Shown: positions 1 to 12,470 of the stretch, one piece after another
Position numbering within the stretch: the stretch's first letter is position 1
How the letters are laid out: every line of letters begins with the position of its first letter
Source of the DNA: Hemerocallis citrina
Taxonomy: Eukaryota > Streptophyta > Magnoliopsida > Asparagales > Asphodelaceae
Reading direction: 5' to 3'
NCBI GenBank assembly: GCA_017893485.1
Contig: CM030363.1
Span: 174,432,686 to 174,496,685, forward strand
DNA: 64,000 nucleotides
Made by a program: the position numbers and the translations under genes
The notes under the pieces: model-generated
What the model saw: only the letters and a program-made list of their open reading frames with translations
Databases searched by the model: none
Told to the model about the DNA's origin: nothing

Positions 1-426
1 AGGATTAGTGAGGACAGAGGAGGAGTTCGGTGGAAGTTGGCGGCGGGAAGAGGATGCCAAATTTTTGTGGATTTGTTGAAGAAAGCGCCGGAGGGAATGA
101 TCGCTCTGAGGATTTGTGGAATGATCTCCAAAATAATCGAAAGGGGGGGGGGGGACGGCGACAAGGTGGTGGGTCGTCGGAGCAGTAGGATGGTGACGAT
201 GATGTTCGGAGCAGTAGGAAGGTCGTCATCGGAGCAGTAGGATAGCGACGAGGATGCTGGATCTGAAGAAGTCTTCAACAGTCGTCTTCCACCTTCAATC
301 AATCTCTGTTGGTTGTGGAGACTTCAGATCTAGGGTTTCAGATATATATTTTTTTTATAGGAATTTGGGGTTTTTTGGATGGAGAAATTTAAGGAAATAA
401 AATTTTTATAATTGGTTCTGATACCA
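1..426 (-). mobile_element. 5' internal part of a short-LTR retroelement, cut by window edge
   Basis: Reading the minus strand leftward from the LTR at 427-565, the primer binding site TGGTATCAGAACCAAT (positions 426 down to 411) is close to the TGGTATCAGAGC complement of initiator tRNA-Met used by copia elements. The remaining sequence runs to the window edge. It contains a run of about 12 G at 142-153 and three imperfect copies of CGGAGCAGTAGGA around 177-245. The open frames here (74 and 67 residues) look low-complexity and I do not call them genes. It may be a copia element or a TRIM; the rest lies outside the window. Confidence 0.5.
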
Positions 427-565
427 TGATAAGATAAATCAGAGAGAAATGAAGACAATACCGAATATTGAATTGAGAAATAACTGAGTACAATATCTCC
501 TATATATAGGAGGAACCAAATACAAAACTAGTCAACTACCCAATGTGGGACTATAATATCTAACA
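427..565 (-). repeat. Short LTR (139 bp), minus strand, 5' LTR position
   Basis: On the minus strand this begins TGTTAGATATTATAGTCCC and ends TTATCA, directly followed by a tRNA-Met-type primer binding site. The length of about 139 bp is much shorter than most copia LTRs and fits terminal-repeat-in-miniature elements. A TATA-like CTATATATAGGAG lies within it (plus 495-512 region). Its insertion removed the first 56 bp of the copia LTR that follows at 566. Confidence 0.6.
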
Positions 566-1175
566 GCCCCAACGGTTAAAGTTTTGAATTCACATGAGGT
601 CGGAGGTTCAATTCCTACATTCCATATATATAAAATATTTATATATCTTTGACCAGGCCGGGTCTTGGGATCTTTTAAAAAAAAACACAACATTTTTTTG
701 GTTTTAAATAAAAATGTTTCCTTTCTTACTGGCCAGTTTGTTTTACCACTAAAATCATTAAAACAATTTTATGGCACTTTATGGTCTGGTTGTTATGACA
801 TTAAATCAGAAAGAAAGAAAAACGTTTTTTTTGGATATAAATATATGGGTTATGTCACATAGATGAAGCAGAGAAAAGATAAACAAATTCTTGTTCTCTT
901 CTAAAATATTTCTCCAAATTGTTGAGCAATTTTTACTCAGTGTGGTGCAAGTTGGTACGTGCTAATATTGGAGCATTAGGCAGCATTGTAGACAGAAGCT
1001 CGTTGTATCTCGGAAGAAGTGTTTGGTGATTAACGATTTATCTCCAGAATTGGCTAAATAGCTTCTTGAAGAAAGTGAAACCCACGCCTCGAGCCACTTT
1101 TCATTTTCTTCATGTTGCAGATCAACTCCAGAGCCATTCTCAGAAGATTCATTTGGTGCACTCAGGTTTAACCCA
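566..1175 (+). repeat. 5' LTR (truncated) of the large copia element
   Basis: This segment is homologous throughout to 27767-28376 (same order, scattered substitutions and small indels), which follows a polypurine tract and starts with TGTTGGAATTGAG. The copy here lacks the first 56 bp. It lies just upstream of the gag start at 1219. I could not find a clean tRNA primer binding site after 1175. Both copies contain a tRNA-like SINE module near the start. Confidence 0.65.
568..690 (+). repeat. tRNA-derived SINE-like module inside copia LTR
   Basis: A Pol III box A-like CAACGGTTAAAG is followed after about 35 nt by a box B-like GGTTCAATTCC. An AT-rich part and a short A-run (about 679-687) follow. 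The sibling copy at 27761-27890 has better boxes (TGGCCCAATGG, GGTTCAATTCC). Because both LTRs carry it, it was in the element before this insertion. Confidence 0.5.
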
Positions 1176-1218
1176 TTTTTTAATAATAATTTTATGAAGT
1201 TATTTTCCGTAATCTGTA

Positions 1219-4200
1219 ATGGCTCTAGTTTCTGACCGCAAGTATGAAACCAACAAACCCGAGAAATTTGCTGGCCTGAACTTCAAGCGGTGGAAGAACA
1301 AGATGTTTTTCTATCTGTTGCTGAAGGAAGTTGCCCATGTTCTTACCCAAGACTGCCTTGTAATGCCTAACCCAGAACTTGTTGATGTCCATGAAAATGA
1401 TCAAATCTTAGATGACATAGCAGAATGGAAGGATGTCGATTTTAAATGTAGAAAGTTTATCTTGAATGGGCTATTCAACAAACTGTATGACTATTACTTA
1501 CAATCCGATACGGCTAGATCTGTTTGGGAAGCCCTGCAAAAAAAATATGACACCGAAGAGGCTGGCTCGAAGAAATTCGCAGTCGGTCGTTATCTCAAAT
1601 ACACCATGGTCGACGACAAGCTGGTAACTATTCAATCACACGAGTTACAGCACATTGCTCATGAGATCATTTCAGAGGGAATACCCCTCGATGAGCAATT
1701 TCAAGTAGCTGTGATGATTGACAAGTTACCACCTGGTTGGAAAGACTACAAGAATATCCTGTGACACAAATCAAAGGAATTGACCATGGAGAATTTGGTA
1801 ACTAGGCTTAGAGTTGAGGAGGAATCCAGAAAACAAGATCAGAAAAAAGAAGTCTTGCGTGTTCAACAGAACAAAGCGAAGGTCCATTTGAAACCGAAAA
1901 ACAAGCCGTTCAAGAAGAATGCTAGTCGGAAGTTCAATTCGAACTTCCGTCAGAATGGTCAGAATGGACGTCAAAATCCGAATAAGGAAGAAAATAACCA
2001 GCAAGCCCAAACCAAAAACAATGGAAAAGATCCTATCGAGTGTCGGAAGTGTCATCGCTTCAGACATATCACTAGGAACTGCCGATCGCGTACTCCTGCA
2101 CCACAAACAAATGCTATCGAAGGGTCTTTAGTGGCTATGATCACTGAGATAAATATGGTTGGTGTAACTGAAGGGTGGTGGGCTGATACGGGCGCTACGA
2201 GACATGTTTGCTATGAGCGCAGCTGGTTCAAAACTTATAAGGAGAGTGAATGTCAGAAAGTGCAACTTGGTGATTCACATTGTATAAATGTGATGGGCAC
2301 TAGAGAGGTGGACTTGGAGTTTACCTCTGGCAAGACTGTAATCCTCAAGGATGTCTTGCACACTTCTGATATGAGGAAGAACTTGATTTCTGGCTACCTT
2401 CTCAACAAGGTTGGGTTTCATCAGAGCATCGGATCTGACCAGTATGTCATAACTAAGAATGGGATTTTTGTGGGAAAGGGATTTGCTTGTAATGGGATGT
2501 TTAAACTCAGTATTGAAATGAATAAGAATAATGCTTCTGTTTACTCTTTGTCTTCTTTTTAATTTATGGTACTCTAGACTATGTCATGTTAACAAGAAAT
2601 TGGTAAATAATATGAGCAAACTTGGCATGATACCAAAAGTTAACTTAAATGAATTTGAGAAATGCACCTCCTGTAGTCAAGCTAAGATAATTAAAACTTC
2701 ACATAAAGTGTAGCAAGAGAAACAAAAATTCTACACTTGATACATTCTGATATATGTGAGATGGATGGAACTTTAACTAGAAATAGCAAAAGATATTTCA
2801 TTACGTTTATTGATGATCATTCAAATTATACTCATGTTTATCTTATGGCACATAAGAGTGAAGCAATTAACATGTTTAGAACCTATGTAACTGAAGTGCA
2901 ATATCAATTTGAAATAAATATTAAGAGATTTCAAAGTGATAGAGATACAGAATATGATTTCAATGAATTTAAACAATTATATGCATCATTTGGAATTATT
3001 CATGAGACTACTGCACCTTATTCACCTGAATCTAATGGAAAAGCTGAAAGAAAGAATAGAACTCTTACTGAATTTGTAGTTGCTTCACTTATTAGTTCTG
3101 GAGCACCCAAATCCTTATGGGGTGAAGCTCTTTTATCTATAAGTCATGTTTTAAATAGAAATCCACATCTACCTTTTGATACTTCACCAAACGAATTATG
3201 GAGAAGTAGAAAGCCTAATATTGATTATTTTAGAGTTTGGGAGTGTTTAGCATATGTTAGAAAACCTGACCCTAAAAGAATCAAACTTGCAAGTAGAGCA
3301 TATGAATGTGTTTTTATTGGTTATGCATATAAAAGTTAGGCTTCCAGAATTTTAGACTTGAATAATAATGTTATTGTTGAATCTTTAGATGCTGATTTTT
3401 ATGAAGATAAATTTCCTTAATAGTGGGGGTAGTAATAGGGGTTCACAACCCTCTACTTCCTCTAGCATACCTCAAACTAGTACACATTTTAATGTTGATT
3501 TAGATTCTGAGCCTTGTAGAAGTAAACGTGCAAGAACTGCTAAAGATTTTGGTGATGACTGTTGTATATGCTTTAGAATCTGACCCTAGTTCTATCAATG
3601 AGGCCTTAACCTCACCCGATGCTGATTTGTGGCAAGAAGCCATAAATGACGAGATGGATTCACTAACCTCTAATGGTACTTGGGAGTTAGTGGACTTACC
3701 TCGCGGTAGTCGTACTATAGGATGCAAATGGATTCTTAAGAGAAAGCTAAAACCAGATGGTACAATTGAAAATTTTAAAGCTAGACTAGTAGCTAAAGGA
3801 TATGTACAAAAGGAAAATATAGATTTCTTTGACACTTACTCTCCTGTGACTCGTGTGACTACAATTAGAGTTTCATTAGCTATTTCTGTTGTGCATAATT
3901 TGTTGATTCACTAGATAGATGTTAAAATAGCTTTTCTTAATGGAGAACTTGAAGAGAAACTTTATATGAATCAGCCTGAAGGTTTTGTGATTCCAGGACA
4001 GGAATACAAATTTTGCAAGCTGAATAAGATTTTATATGGTCTTAAGCAAGCTCCTAAAAAGTGGCATGACAAAATTAATCAATTATTACTCTCAAATAGA
4101 TTTTCTATTAATAATATTGATAAATGTCTTTATTATAAAGCATCCAGTGATAGTTACATTATGCTTTATCTATATGTAGATGATTTACTCATTTGTGGTT

Positions 4201-5066
4201 CTTCGCTTGAATTGATTTCAGAGACTAAAACTATGCTTAGTCAAAATTTTGATATGAAGGACCTAGGTGCGGCAATTGTTATTTTAGGCATGAAAATCAC
4301 ACGTACTGAGACTGGTATTACCCTTGATCAATCTCATTACATTGAAAAGATCTTGAAGAAATACAATTACTTTGACTGTAGACCTCCATGTACACCCAGT
4401 GACCCTCATGTTAAACTTTTAAAAAATTCTGGTGTTGCAGTTAAACAAAAAGAATATGCTAGTATTATTGGTAGCCTTCGCTATGCTACTGACTGCACTA
4501 GACCTGACATTGCATATGTTGTAGGGGTATTATGTAGATTTACGAGTTGTCCTAGTTCTGAGCATTAGAATGCTATTGACGGAGTCATGAGGTACTTGAA
4601 AAGGACCATGAACTTAGGACTACATTATGAGAGGTTTTCTGTTGTCCTCGAGGGATTCAGCGATGAAGATTGGAATTCATTTTTAGATGATTCCGAGGCC
4701 ACAAGTGGATACATTTTTAGTATCGCTAATGGTGTTGTTTCTTGGAGGTCCAAGAAACAGACTATTTTAACTTACTCTACTATGGAGTCTGAGTTAGTTT
4801 CTCTAGCTGTGGCTAGTGAGGAGGCAAGCTGGTTGAGGAACCTCTTGTCTTACATTCCTTCAAGAAGTAGGCCTATACCTCCAATCTTAATCCACTCAGA
4901 TAGTACTGCTGCCATAGCTAAAGTACAAAATGCTTACTATAACGGTAAGAGATTAGCGATTCGTCGCAAGCACAGTACGGTGAGAGAGCTCCTCACGTCT
5001 GGTGCTGTTACTGTGGATTTTGTGAGATCGAAAAGTAATCTTGCAGATCCTTTGACGAAAGGATTG
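1219..5066 (+). pseudogene. Ty1/copia gag-pol polyprotein, first part (degenerate)
   Basis: This is a retrotransposon polyprotein in copia order. Gag (1219-1764, continuing from 1780) includes the stretch KPEKFAGLNFKRWKNKMF and a zinc knuckle with CX2CX4HX4C spacing (CRKCHRFRHITRNC, about 2040-2085). Protease shows WWADTGATRH (about 2178). The integrase zinc region (2531-2713) has Tyr where the first His of LWHRRLGH is expected. The integrase core (2737-3339) has D in HSDI, D in QSDRDTEY and E in NGKAERKNRTL. Reverse transcriptase (about 3590-4500) keeps YVDDLL near 4174, and RNase H follows (4587-5066). Breaks are a stop after gag at 1762, frame changes near 2550, 2715 and 3400, and in-frame TAGs at 3913 (expected Gln) and 4566 (expected Trp after His). 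The reading frame runs unbroken into a solo LTR at 5067 and resumes at 12471. Confidence 0.9.
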
Positions 5067-5364
5067 TGTAACCCCCATTTCCGCAAATACGTATTTTCTT
5101 AGTATTTTCTGTGTCTCAATATTTATAAATTCGTTATTTGTTATATTTGTTTGAATTTTATGTTAAAGTATTTTTTTCTAAACATTAGTTATAATTATTT
5201 TGAATATACTTTGTTTCTATTTCTACTTGATCAATTATTCACATTTTAACCCTCAAAAATATTATTACTGTTTGGACTATTTCAACAAATTCCTATTTTT
5301 ACATAATGATATTGCTCTGATAATTGCTATTGTTGTTGTTAGTATCATTTATTGTTATTTTTGC

Positions 5365-5560
5365 TATTATTATTATTATTATTATTGATAATATTTTTAT
5401 TCTAATTGTTATGATTATTATTAATTGTTATTATTAGTATTATTATTTTTATTGTCATGGCTATTATTATTTTTCTTATTGTATTATTACTATTATTATT
5501 GTTTCTATTGCAATAATTATTATTGTTGTTATTACTATTATGATTATGATTATTTTATTT
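5365..5560 (+). repeat. ATT-rich microsatellite
   Basis: Degenerate runs of TAT/ATT trinucleotides (for example 5366-5387) continue for about 200 bp inside the solo LTR. It has no coding potential. Confidence 0.8.
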
Positions 5561-5879
5561 TATAAACCATATGATACTAATTATTTTCCCCTTATTTTTC
5601 CTATTTTGGATTTTATTGTATTTTTATTTTCTTTCTTGATTATTGTATCTGGATTCTTTCTATATAGTATTTTTGTTTTCTTGGGTTCTTCTATTTTCTT
5701 TTGATCACTCCGTAATCTTTTTTTCTATTTTTGGCTCATTGCAAATTTTGCTCTTCATGATTTAAGTTCGAGTTGTTCCGCTATATATTCATCCCATTGA
5801 TTTATGCTTGTTCATCTCTTTTTGGAGCCTAAATCTGTACCCTAAACCCACAAACCCAAAACCCAAAACCCAAATTTCT

Positions 5880-6420
5880 TAATCCCCTATAAATACCCTA
5901 TTTAATAAACCCTAATTAATTTATTCCTCTCTCCCCCCAACCGCAGCCGCTCTCCGGTCCCGTCTTCGACCACCTTCGACCCCTTGACCTCGTCACCCTA
6001 GCCCTCCGTCGTCATCCCGTCGTCTTCTCTGACCCCTTCATCCACCTCCGGAGCCTCAACACTCATCTTCGCCATCACCATTAATCCATTGCCGCCTTTG
6101 CCTACACCATATCCTCACCATTTTGCCTTGTCGCCTTCGTCTTCGTCTCTCCGTTCACCCCCGCAACGATCAAAGATCCCTTGCATCGTCGTCGTCGTCG
6201 TCCAAGTTCGAATGCCCCGATGTTTTTGCCTCCCCTGTTTCAGAGTGAAACAGAGCTCGCTCGAGCACTGCCTTCCCCCTTCGCTGTGTCGCTTCCCGAC
6301 CGCATTGCCGCCATCGTTGGTCGTCGCCGCCCTTGCCGTTGTAGCCGCTGTTGTCGCTTTCCGACCGCAGTTGCCGCCAGCATCTCCCTCTCTCTCTCTC
6401 TCTCTCTGTCGAGTTGAGGA
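5880..6420 (+). promoter_or_regulatory. LTR promoter and C/T-rich leader
   Basis: A TATA-like CCTATAAATACCC near 5885 is followed by CT-rich, proline/arginine-coding-like sequence with a (CT)n run at about 6388-6410. The same layout (TATA box, then CCCTAA-rich and CT-rich leader) is seen in the related LTR at 41575-41900. I take it as the retrotransposon core promoter and 5' UTR. Short open frames here are composition artefacts. Confidence 0.5.
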
Positions 6421-9400
6421 AGGAGAATCACAGTGCTCTTTGGGTGTTTGCTGTTGTGTTGGTATAGGGGATCCAGTGCTCTTCTGTTCGGTGTGTGCTG
6501 TTTTGCCTGGTAGGGGATCTGCTGCTGTGCGTGGCTGATCCGGTGTATTGGTGTTTTGCTGTCTTGCTATTTTGGCATTTTGCACGTAGCTCACCTGTGT
6601 TTTAGTTCGTCGCCCGAGATTCTCATCCCGTTATTCTATAGATTCGAATCTACTAAATAACATGAAAGTCTCTTCTTGAACTATTTGTTTGTTTTGTTCA
6701 AGATTTCTTTGATCTCTGTAAGTAGATCCAGTCCTTTTCTTTATCGTACTGCTATTTAAAATTCCGTTAAGTTCATTAGGGGTTTACATTAGCTAATCTG
6801 AGATATTCTTAACATCGTACCGCTCTATTTGGTCGAAAACCTTGTCCCTATTGTTTCTTGCATATGCACATTTACATGAAAAAAAACTAGATCCATGCAT
6901 TATACAATTGTTTGGCAAATTGGACATGTTAGATTGATTTGATTTGATGAATTGATTACCATGCCTGTGAAATTGCATCTTAGAAACTGAAACTATACAT
7001 GTTAAACACCTAAGAACACTTTGATTATTAATTTGCATGAAATATATGGTTGTATGATTTAATTACTGCCTATTCATGTCAATGTAAATTCTGGACTGCT
7101 AGTTGTTTCTTTTATAATCAGATTTTCGACCATGTTGCTGTTATATTTTGAAATAACTTTATGAACATGAAAATTTGCCCCAGAAGAGTAGTTTACTAAT
7201 TATTTTACGGATTTGAATTCCGATGTGTAATTTGTTAGATATCATCATTTTAGTATAGATGTGTCAGAATTTCCAGATTCACAAATACATACGTATCTTG
7301 CTGTTCTATAATTTATTTGACCATGTTAACAGTAAAATAAAAATCTGAAATAAATCTAGATGAGACTAGACATGTGTAGGAATGACCCTGAATTTTTATA
7401 GATTTATTTGATGAGTTTTCTGACCTAAAACAAATAGGTGAACATAATTTATAACATGCCGCCTGAACATAAAATCTGAAAAGAATAGAGTTTTCACCCT
7501 AGTTCCCGTAGCTTTCATATGTCGTATATATATTCGCTGGAACCGGCAAAGAGTCTACTTTCTAGAATTTTTTATGGATCCAAATTTGCTTTTCTGTAGT
7601 AGCGGTAATCTATGTTTTTGTACAGTAAGGTCATGCTGTCCTAATTATATGATTGTGCTAATTTAATGTGTTTTCTTCATGATTTGTCAATAAAGAATAA
7701 AATTAGTGTAACACCCCGCAAAATTAAAAATTACAATGTTGCCCTCGTGTGTTACGTACATATATTTTGTAACGTATTTTCACCACATATTTGGATTTCT
7801 GACTATTTATGCATTTCGTATATTGATTTTATCCTATTTTGAGTCAACTAAAACATAATATTTCAATCTCTGTATTTTACGTGCTTTTTATGTGTTTTTG
7901 ATACACATATCGATTACATATTTTTCCATCACTAAGTGTGATATTTCTATGTGTATTGATTATTTATTTTTCGTGCTCGAACTCGTTTTATAAAATGAAA
8001 ATTTGTTTTCCCCTATTTTGATTAGAAATGCATTTTAAATTTTTTGCCCGTAAGATGCACGTGCGAATTTTTATTCTCATTTTGTTATTCTCATTTACTA
8101 ATTTTTAGCATGCATAAGTTTTAATTAGCCTTCCTTTGATCCATGCACCCATAGAATAAAATCTAGCCCATTAAGAGAGGAGCCCACTAGATAATTAAAT
8201 TAATTAATTAGAAATGAGCCCATGAATCAAGCCCATTGATAAAATCACATTTTTAGTTAAACATGCACTATTACATGACAAGTTACAAACTATAGTACAC
8301 ATTTAGAGTTATAGAAATGTGTTCATATTTGATTGTGCATGTGTGCATGCACACACAAATGTATTTGGACCATTTTTTGGGCAATATGAGAGAGTTAAGG
8401 CTTGTAGGAGTGGGGAGATGAGAGGTTAGGAGTTTTGGGAGTTAGGAAAATTGGAGAGGTTGAAGGATGAGTTGAGAAAATAAAGAGATGGAGATTAAAT
8501 TTGAATAATTGATTAGGTTGTGAAATTTTGCAAATGAGACCCTAACCTATACCTATAAATAGCACCCATTTCTTCTCATTCTTCACACCAAAAACAAAAC
8601 AAAAATCAAGAGAAAGAAAAGAAAGAGAGAAATAGAGTTTTTTTTTTTTACATTTGGAGGCTTTGCTAGGAAGAGAAAAGCTAGGTTTCCTTGGAAGCTA
8701 GAAGTGGTGTTCTTTTCTTTCATTAGTCAAGCTTCACAAAAGGTGGGTGTTCTCATGCTTTCTAATTTTAGAACTGTGCATGCTAGTAAAAATAAATTAG
8801 TATATTATTTTGATATGATGAAGTAGAACAAATCTATGCATTGGTTGTAATGAAAGATGCTATGTTAGTAAATAGATCAATATCATGTTAGTGGGTGATC
8901 TTTTTCTTTCTAAAGTAGGACTTGCATGCTAAATAGTTAAATGATTAATTGAATGAGATATATGAAAAATCCATGCTAGCATAGTATGCAATAATCATGT
9001 TGAGAATTTGTGAACAACTTGTTACCATGCTTTTTAAAAAGAAGAGTTCAACTAAGAAATTAATCATGTGAACCATGTTAGAATATTTGCAAATTTGTGT
9101 GTTTTGTTGAATGTATGTTTTTCTTTTAAAACCTGTTAAAGAATGATATTTTCGACATGATGATTAAGAAAGAAAAAAAAAAGAAAAGAGAAAAATAACT
9201 TTTATGTCGACCTAGGTTGAAAAATACATATTTTTGCTTGAATAAGATTCTTTGAGATATTCATGATTTACTAAGAGATATGCTTGTTTTATCACAAATT
9301 TTAACTAGTATAATAGAGTATATGAATTAGTTTTGCTAAACATGATTTTAGTTTCGAGATTTGGGAAAAGATGAAAATTCGTATACAAAAAAGAAAGAAA

Positions 9401-9614
9401 AAATTATTTAAAAGTGAAGATATATTTCTAAAAATAAGTTTGAACTTTTGAATTACTGTTTTAACTTTTATCTCAGTCCAAGAGAGATTTGTGTTTCAAA
9501 ATTCTAAAAGAAGGGATAAATTTTGATAAACAAGTTTTGTGAAAAGAGAATCGATTTCTGAACAAAATGAACAAAAGCATTTTTGAATAAGTCTATAACA
9601 GTAAATGTGCTTGG

Positions 9615-9900
9615 ACTTCTTGGTTACAAGGCGCACCTTAAGTCCTTTACTATAGCAGCACCTGGATGATTTGGGATCATGGGTTCGAAACTCGGCAACA
9701 CCCTTCTTTTACTCATTTTCTATTTTTTTAATAAAATCTAAGAAATGAACTTTAGTACAAGAGGCTCAGTTTGCCTCTTTGTATCGCCAGAGTCCATTGG
9801 ACTCAATGGCTAGCGGGTGTGGGTTTGGGCGTGGGCTGTGCAGTCACGGGTTCGAAACCTGTGGCCAACTTTCTTTTATAAAATCTTGATTTTTTTTTTG
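9615..9900 (+). repeat. Two tRNA-like (Pol III box A/B) modules in LTR
   Basis: The first module has TGGTTACAAGGCG at about 9632 and GGTTCGAAACTC at about 9683. The second has TGGCTAGCGGGT at about 9807 and GGTTCGAAACC at about 9849. Each is followed by a CTTCTTTTA or CTTTCTTTTA motif and a T-run. The arrangement looks like a tandem SINE or tRNA-derived insertion. I see no cloverleaf acceptor stem, so they are not functional tRNA genes. Confidence 0.5.
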
Positions 9901-10559
9901 AAGAGTTTTTAGTGCAAGTAAAAAATTGAGAAAGATTCTACTATTTCTATAAATGGTTTAGAACTTACTAAAAGTAATTTAAGAAACCTTCTATAAAGAG
10001 AAATTAAGAGTTTAAAAAGGAAAGTTTGAGATAGAAAGTAAGTAAAAATTGAAGATTTATTAATAAGAAAGGTATGTTTCTCTTAAAGAATAAAAGGAAT
10101 ATATTGTATGAATTATTTACTCTTGAAGAGATTGTATTTGATTGTTTGAAATTATTTCATGAGTTTAAATTTATAAATGGAATTATGATTGTGTGATTCA
10201 TGAATGAACTATGAACAAATAAGAGAACCATGATTAATGCTTAATGAGACATGGGACAAATTATGGATAAGTTAGAGACATGAATATGATAAGTTTAAGA
10301 CATTGATTATTGAGCGTATGAATACCCATGATTCTTGTACATGAAAAATTGAGATTTAGAGTTGGTAAGACCTCGTTACCGGCAATATTGAAATAAAAGA
10401 TGTTGAAATGTAATTTTGAGATATGGCCATGGAGCCATCCAGATAAATGTTGATTAAGTCTGGTAGAAGGTAAAACTAATTCTAGGTTTGAAAATTATTC
10501 ATGTCTTGAAATAATTAAGTAGGCACTTAAGTGAAGATGTAGTAAACCTGGGCAAACGT

Positions 10560-10990
10560 AAGTGGGTTGCCTTTATATAGTCGGCAGTGGATCTCCGTAG
10601 CTATAGACCCAGTCGGCGGACTGAGGTTGCTCTATGGGAGACGGAATTTTATTTCTTTTAAATCCGGGACTATGAGAACGGGTCAGCGATGGACTCCGGA
10701 ATCTTGAGTAGTCGGGCGGATAGTTTATATTTAAATCCAGAACTTGGCGAAGTCGGTCGGATAGTTTACCGTCTCCAATATATATACGTATATTGGGGCT
10801 AGAGGGGTACTTGCGGGATGATTCGCACGATGTGGGATCTGTTATAACAGTCAACGGTGGACTCCGGGGCTAGAATTCAAATTCGTGAAATGATCTGAAC
10901 CTTATTTTATTACCGGGTAGTTGTCATGGCAAGGGATCGAACCCTTTATTGTAGAGTACGTAGGCGCTTGCCCTCGGACCTATGTAGTAT
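10560..10990 (+). repeat. Diverged short tandem motifs (GGACTCCGG/ACTATAGACCC)
   Basis: The motif family GTGGATCTCCG, CTATAGACCCAG and GGACTCCGGAATC recurs four to five times at about 50-60 bp spacing. The same family occurs at the equivalent place in the sister LTR (61830-62080). It appears to be an intrinsic LTR feature. Confidence 0.45.
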
Positions 10991-12470
10991 GTGATGCATA
11001 GAATCCGAACAAATGTGCATTAGTGTCATCCTAGTATAAAACTGTGTGCATTAGGCATTAAGGTATGGCATACACTTATATGTTTTAGAGTAGTCACATT
11101 TCTACACTTTATTTCATTCAAGTTTGTATTTTGTTAAAGTATGGAGATCGTTATACTATTCCTGGCACAGAGAGGATAGCCGTGTATAACATTTCGTCGG
11201 TTGTAATCAATTGACGTGCCCACAGTTTTATATGCAGAAAAATGGGACTGTCAAAGAGATAAGAAGTTGATTTGGATGTTGTTGATTTATTAATTGTTAA
11301 GAGATGTATTAATTGTATATCATTCTCATTGTTGTATTTCATTGTATTCTTCCGCTTTGTAAACGAAGTTGTATTTGAACTCTGATGTTATTGAAAAAGT
11401 TTTAAATTTTCTTGTAAAATTGTACGAAGTGAAGTAAAGATCCTGCGGAATCTCGAATTCGGCTTTATTTTGGAATTCGGGGTGTTACTATTAGTCACAC
11501 TTAGTATCATACAACATTGACACCTTCTTGCATGCTCAGATAGGATGAAAATAAACTAATAACAAACCGGGATATTATGGGTAAACTTGGTAGTGAACGA
11601 TCGGAAAATGTACTCGGCAAGGCCTTATCGTTATATCGTATTGTCATGGAAGGAGGAAAAATATTGATTAGAAGGAGAAGTATTGATTGCAAATTATTGA
11701 TTATTAATTATTGATTCTAAAATTATCGTTATCGACGTCGAGTACACGATCCGTGAATTCACCATCAGTCTAAAATGTTCACTATGTGCTTGCGCCGAAC
11801 CTATGGAATGGGACACAGTAGTACGTGTACTAGATAGATTAATAAAATAATTAATAACATGTATTTTTCATCTCATGCTTGATCCTGTACTGAACTTGAC
11901 TTGATATCACTCATTACATGTGTGATTAATTGTAAACCTTTGATATTATTGCCTACCTTTGCTTTGTTCTTTGACTTTGATCCTGTCCCATTTCTTTGAT
12001 ATACATGTTTCCTTTGTCCTCTGTTTCTCTCTACTTGTTGTCGACAACTTGCTCTAAGGACACTCTTTTCTCTCTTTTTAGATCAAGAGTTTATAGGTAC
12101 CGAAGGAGAAATACCAGAAGAAATTGGTGAGCAAACTCTTTGAAGATCGGAGCTGGACCATTAGACTGTTATAGCTATCTCTTGTTATTTGCCTATTGTA
12201 TTGCTTTTATCATACTTTGTATTCCGAGGTTTTTAGTTTTTATGACCCGAAGTTTGTTTTATACGAGATGTTGGATTATTATTTGGTGAATTTATTCCAT
12301 GATTATTTTGGAGTTTATTCATTATTTATGTGGTTACATTTCTCTTGCGTGGTTGTATTCTCTTCTATATTGTTGAGTTAATCTGTTACAGCTTTGGGAT
12401 GATGTATAATCATTCGCTGGGTCTTCGTTACGTGCTCGTATTCCCGTATTTTAGGAAGCGGGGCGTGACA

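Larger units (their letters stand above)
7707..11489 (+). mobile_element. Nested solo LTR of the TGTAACACCCCGC family, TSD ATTAG
   Basis: It starts TGTAACACCCCGCAAAATT and ends GGAATTCGGGGTGTTACT (last base A to T relative to the sister LTR). It is flanked by perfect ATTAG duplications at 7702-7706 and 11490-11494. It is 3783 bp and related along its length to the solo LTR at 59356-62680. A TATA-like CCTATAAATAGC near 8552 precedes a purine-rich leader. It contains two tRNA-like Pol III box pairs near 9625-9700 and 9800-9865, and a cluster of GGACTCCGG-type repeats at 10570-10870. No coding region was found. Confidence 0.9.
5067..12470 (+). mobile_element. Tekay-like solo LTR inserted in copia RNase H, TSD GATTG
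   Basis: It starts TGTAACCCCCATTTCCGC and ends GGAAGCGGGGCGTGACA, flanked by perfect 5-bp duplications GATTG (5062-5066 and 12471-12475). Removing it restores the copia reading frame across the site. The end sequence matches the end of the LTR at 41290-44527, so the two are related. A promoter-like CTATAAATACCC lies at about 5887, followed by a CT-rich leader. Subtracting the nested LTR at 7707-11489 leaves about 3.6 kb. There is no primer site, internal region or partner LTR, which is the signature of unequal LTR recombination. Confidence 0.88.

Noticed and set aside
1219..5102. Intact, active copia element
   Set aside because: Stops, frame changes and a 7.4-kb interruption in RNase H; the terminal residues CNPHFRKYVFS (5067-5099) are translated solo-LTR sequence, not copia.
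6089..6594. Overlapping 149- and 159-residue frames
   Set aside because: C/T-rich LTR leader; opposite-strand frames overlap fully and are compositional.
9800..9870. Functional tRNA gene
   Set aside because: Box A and B are present but no paired acceptor stem or anticodon arm could be drawn.
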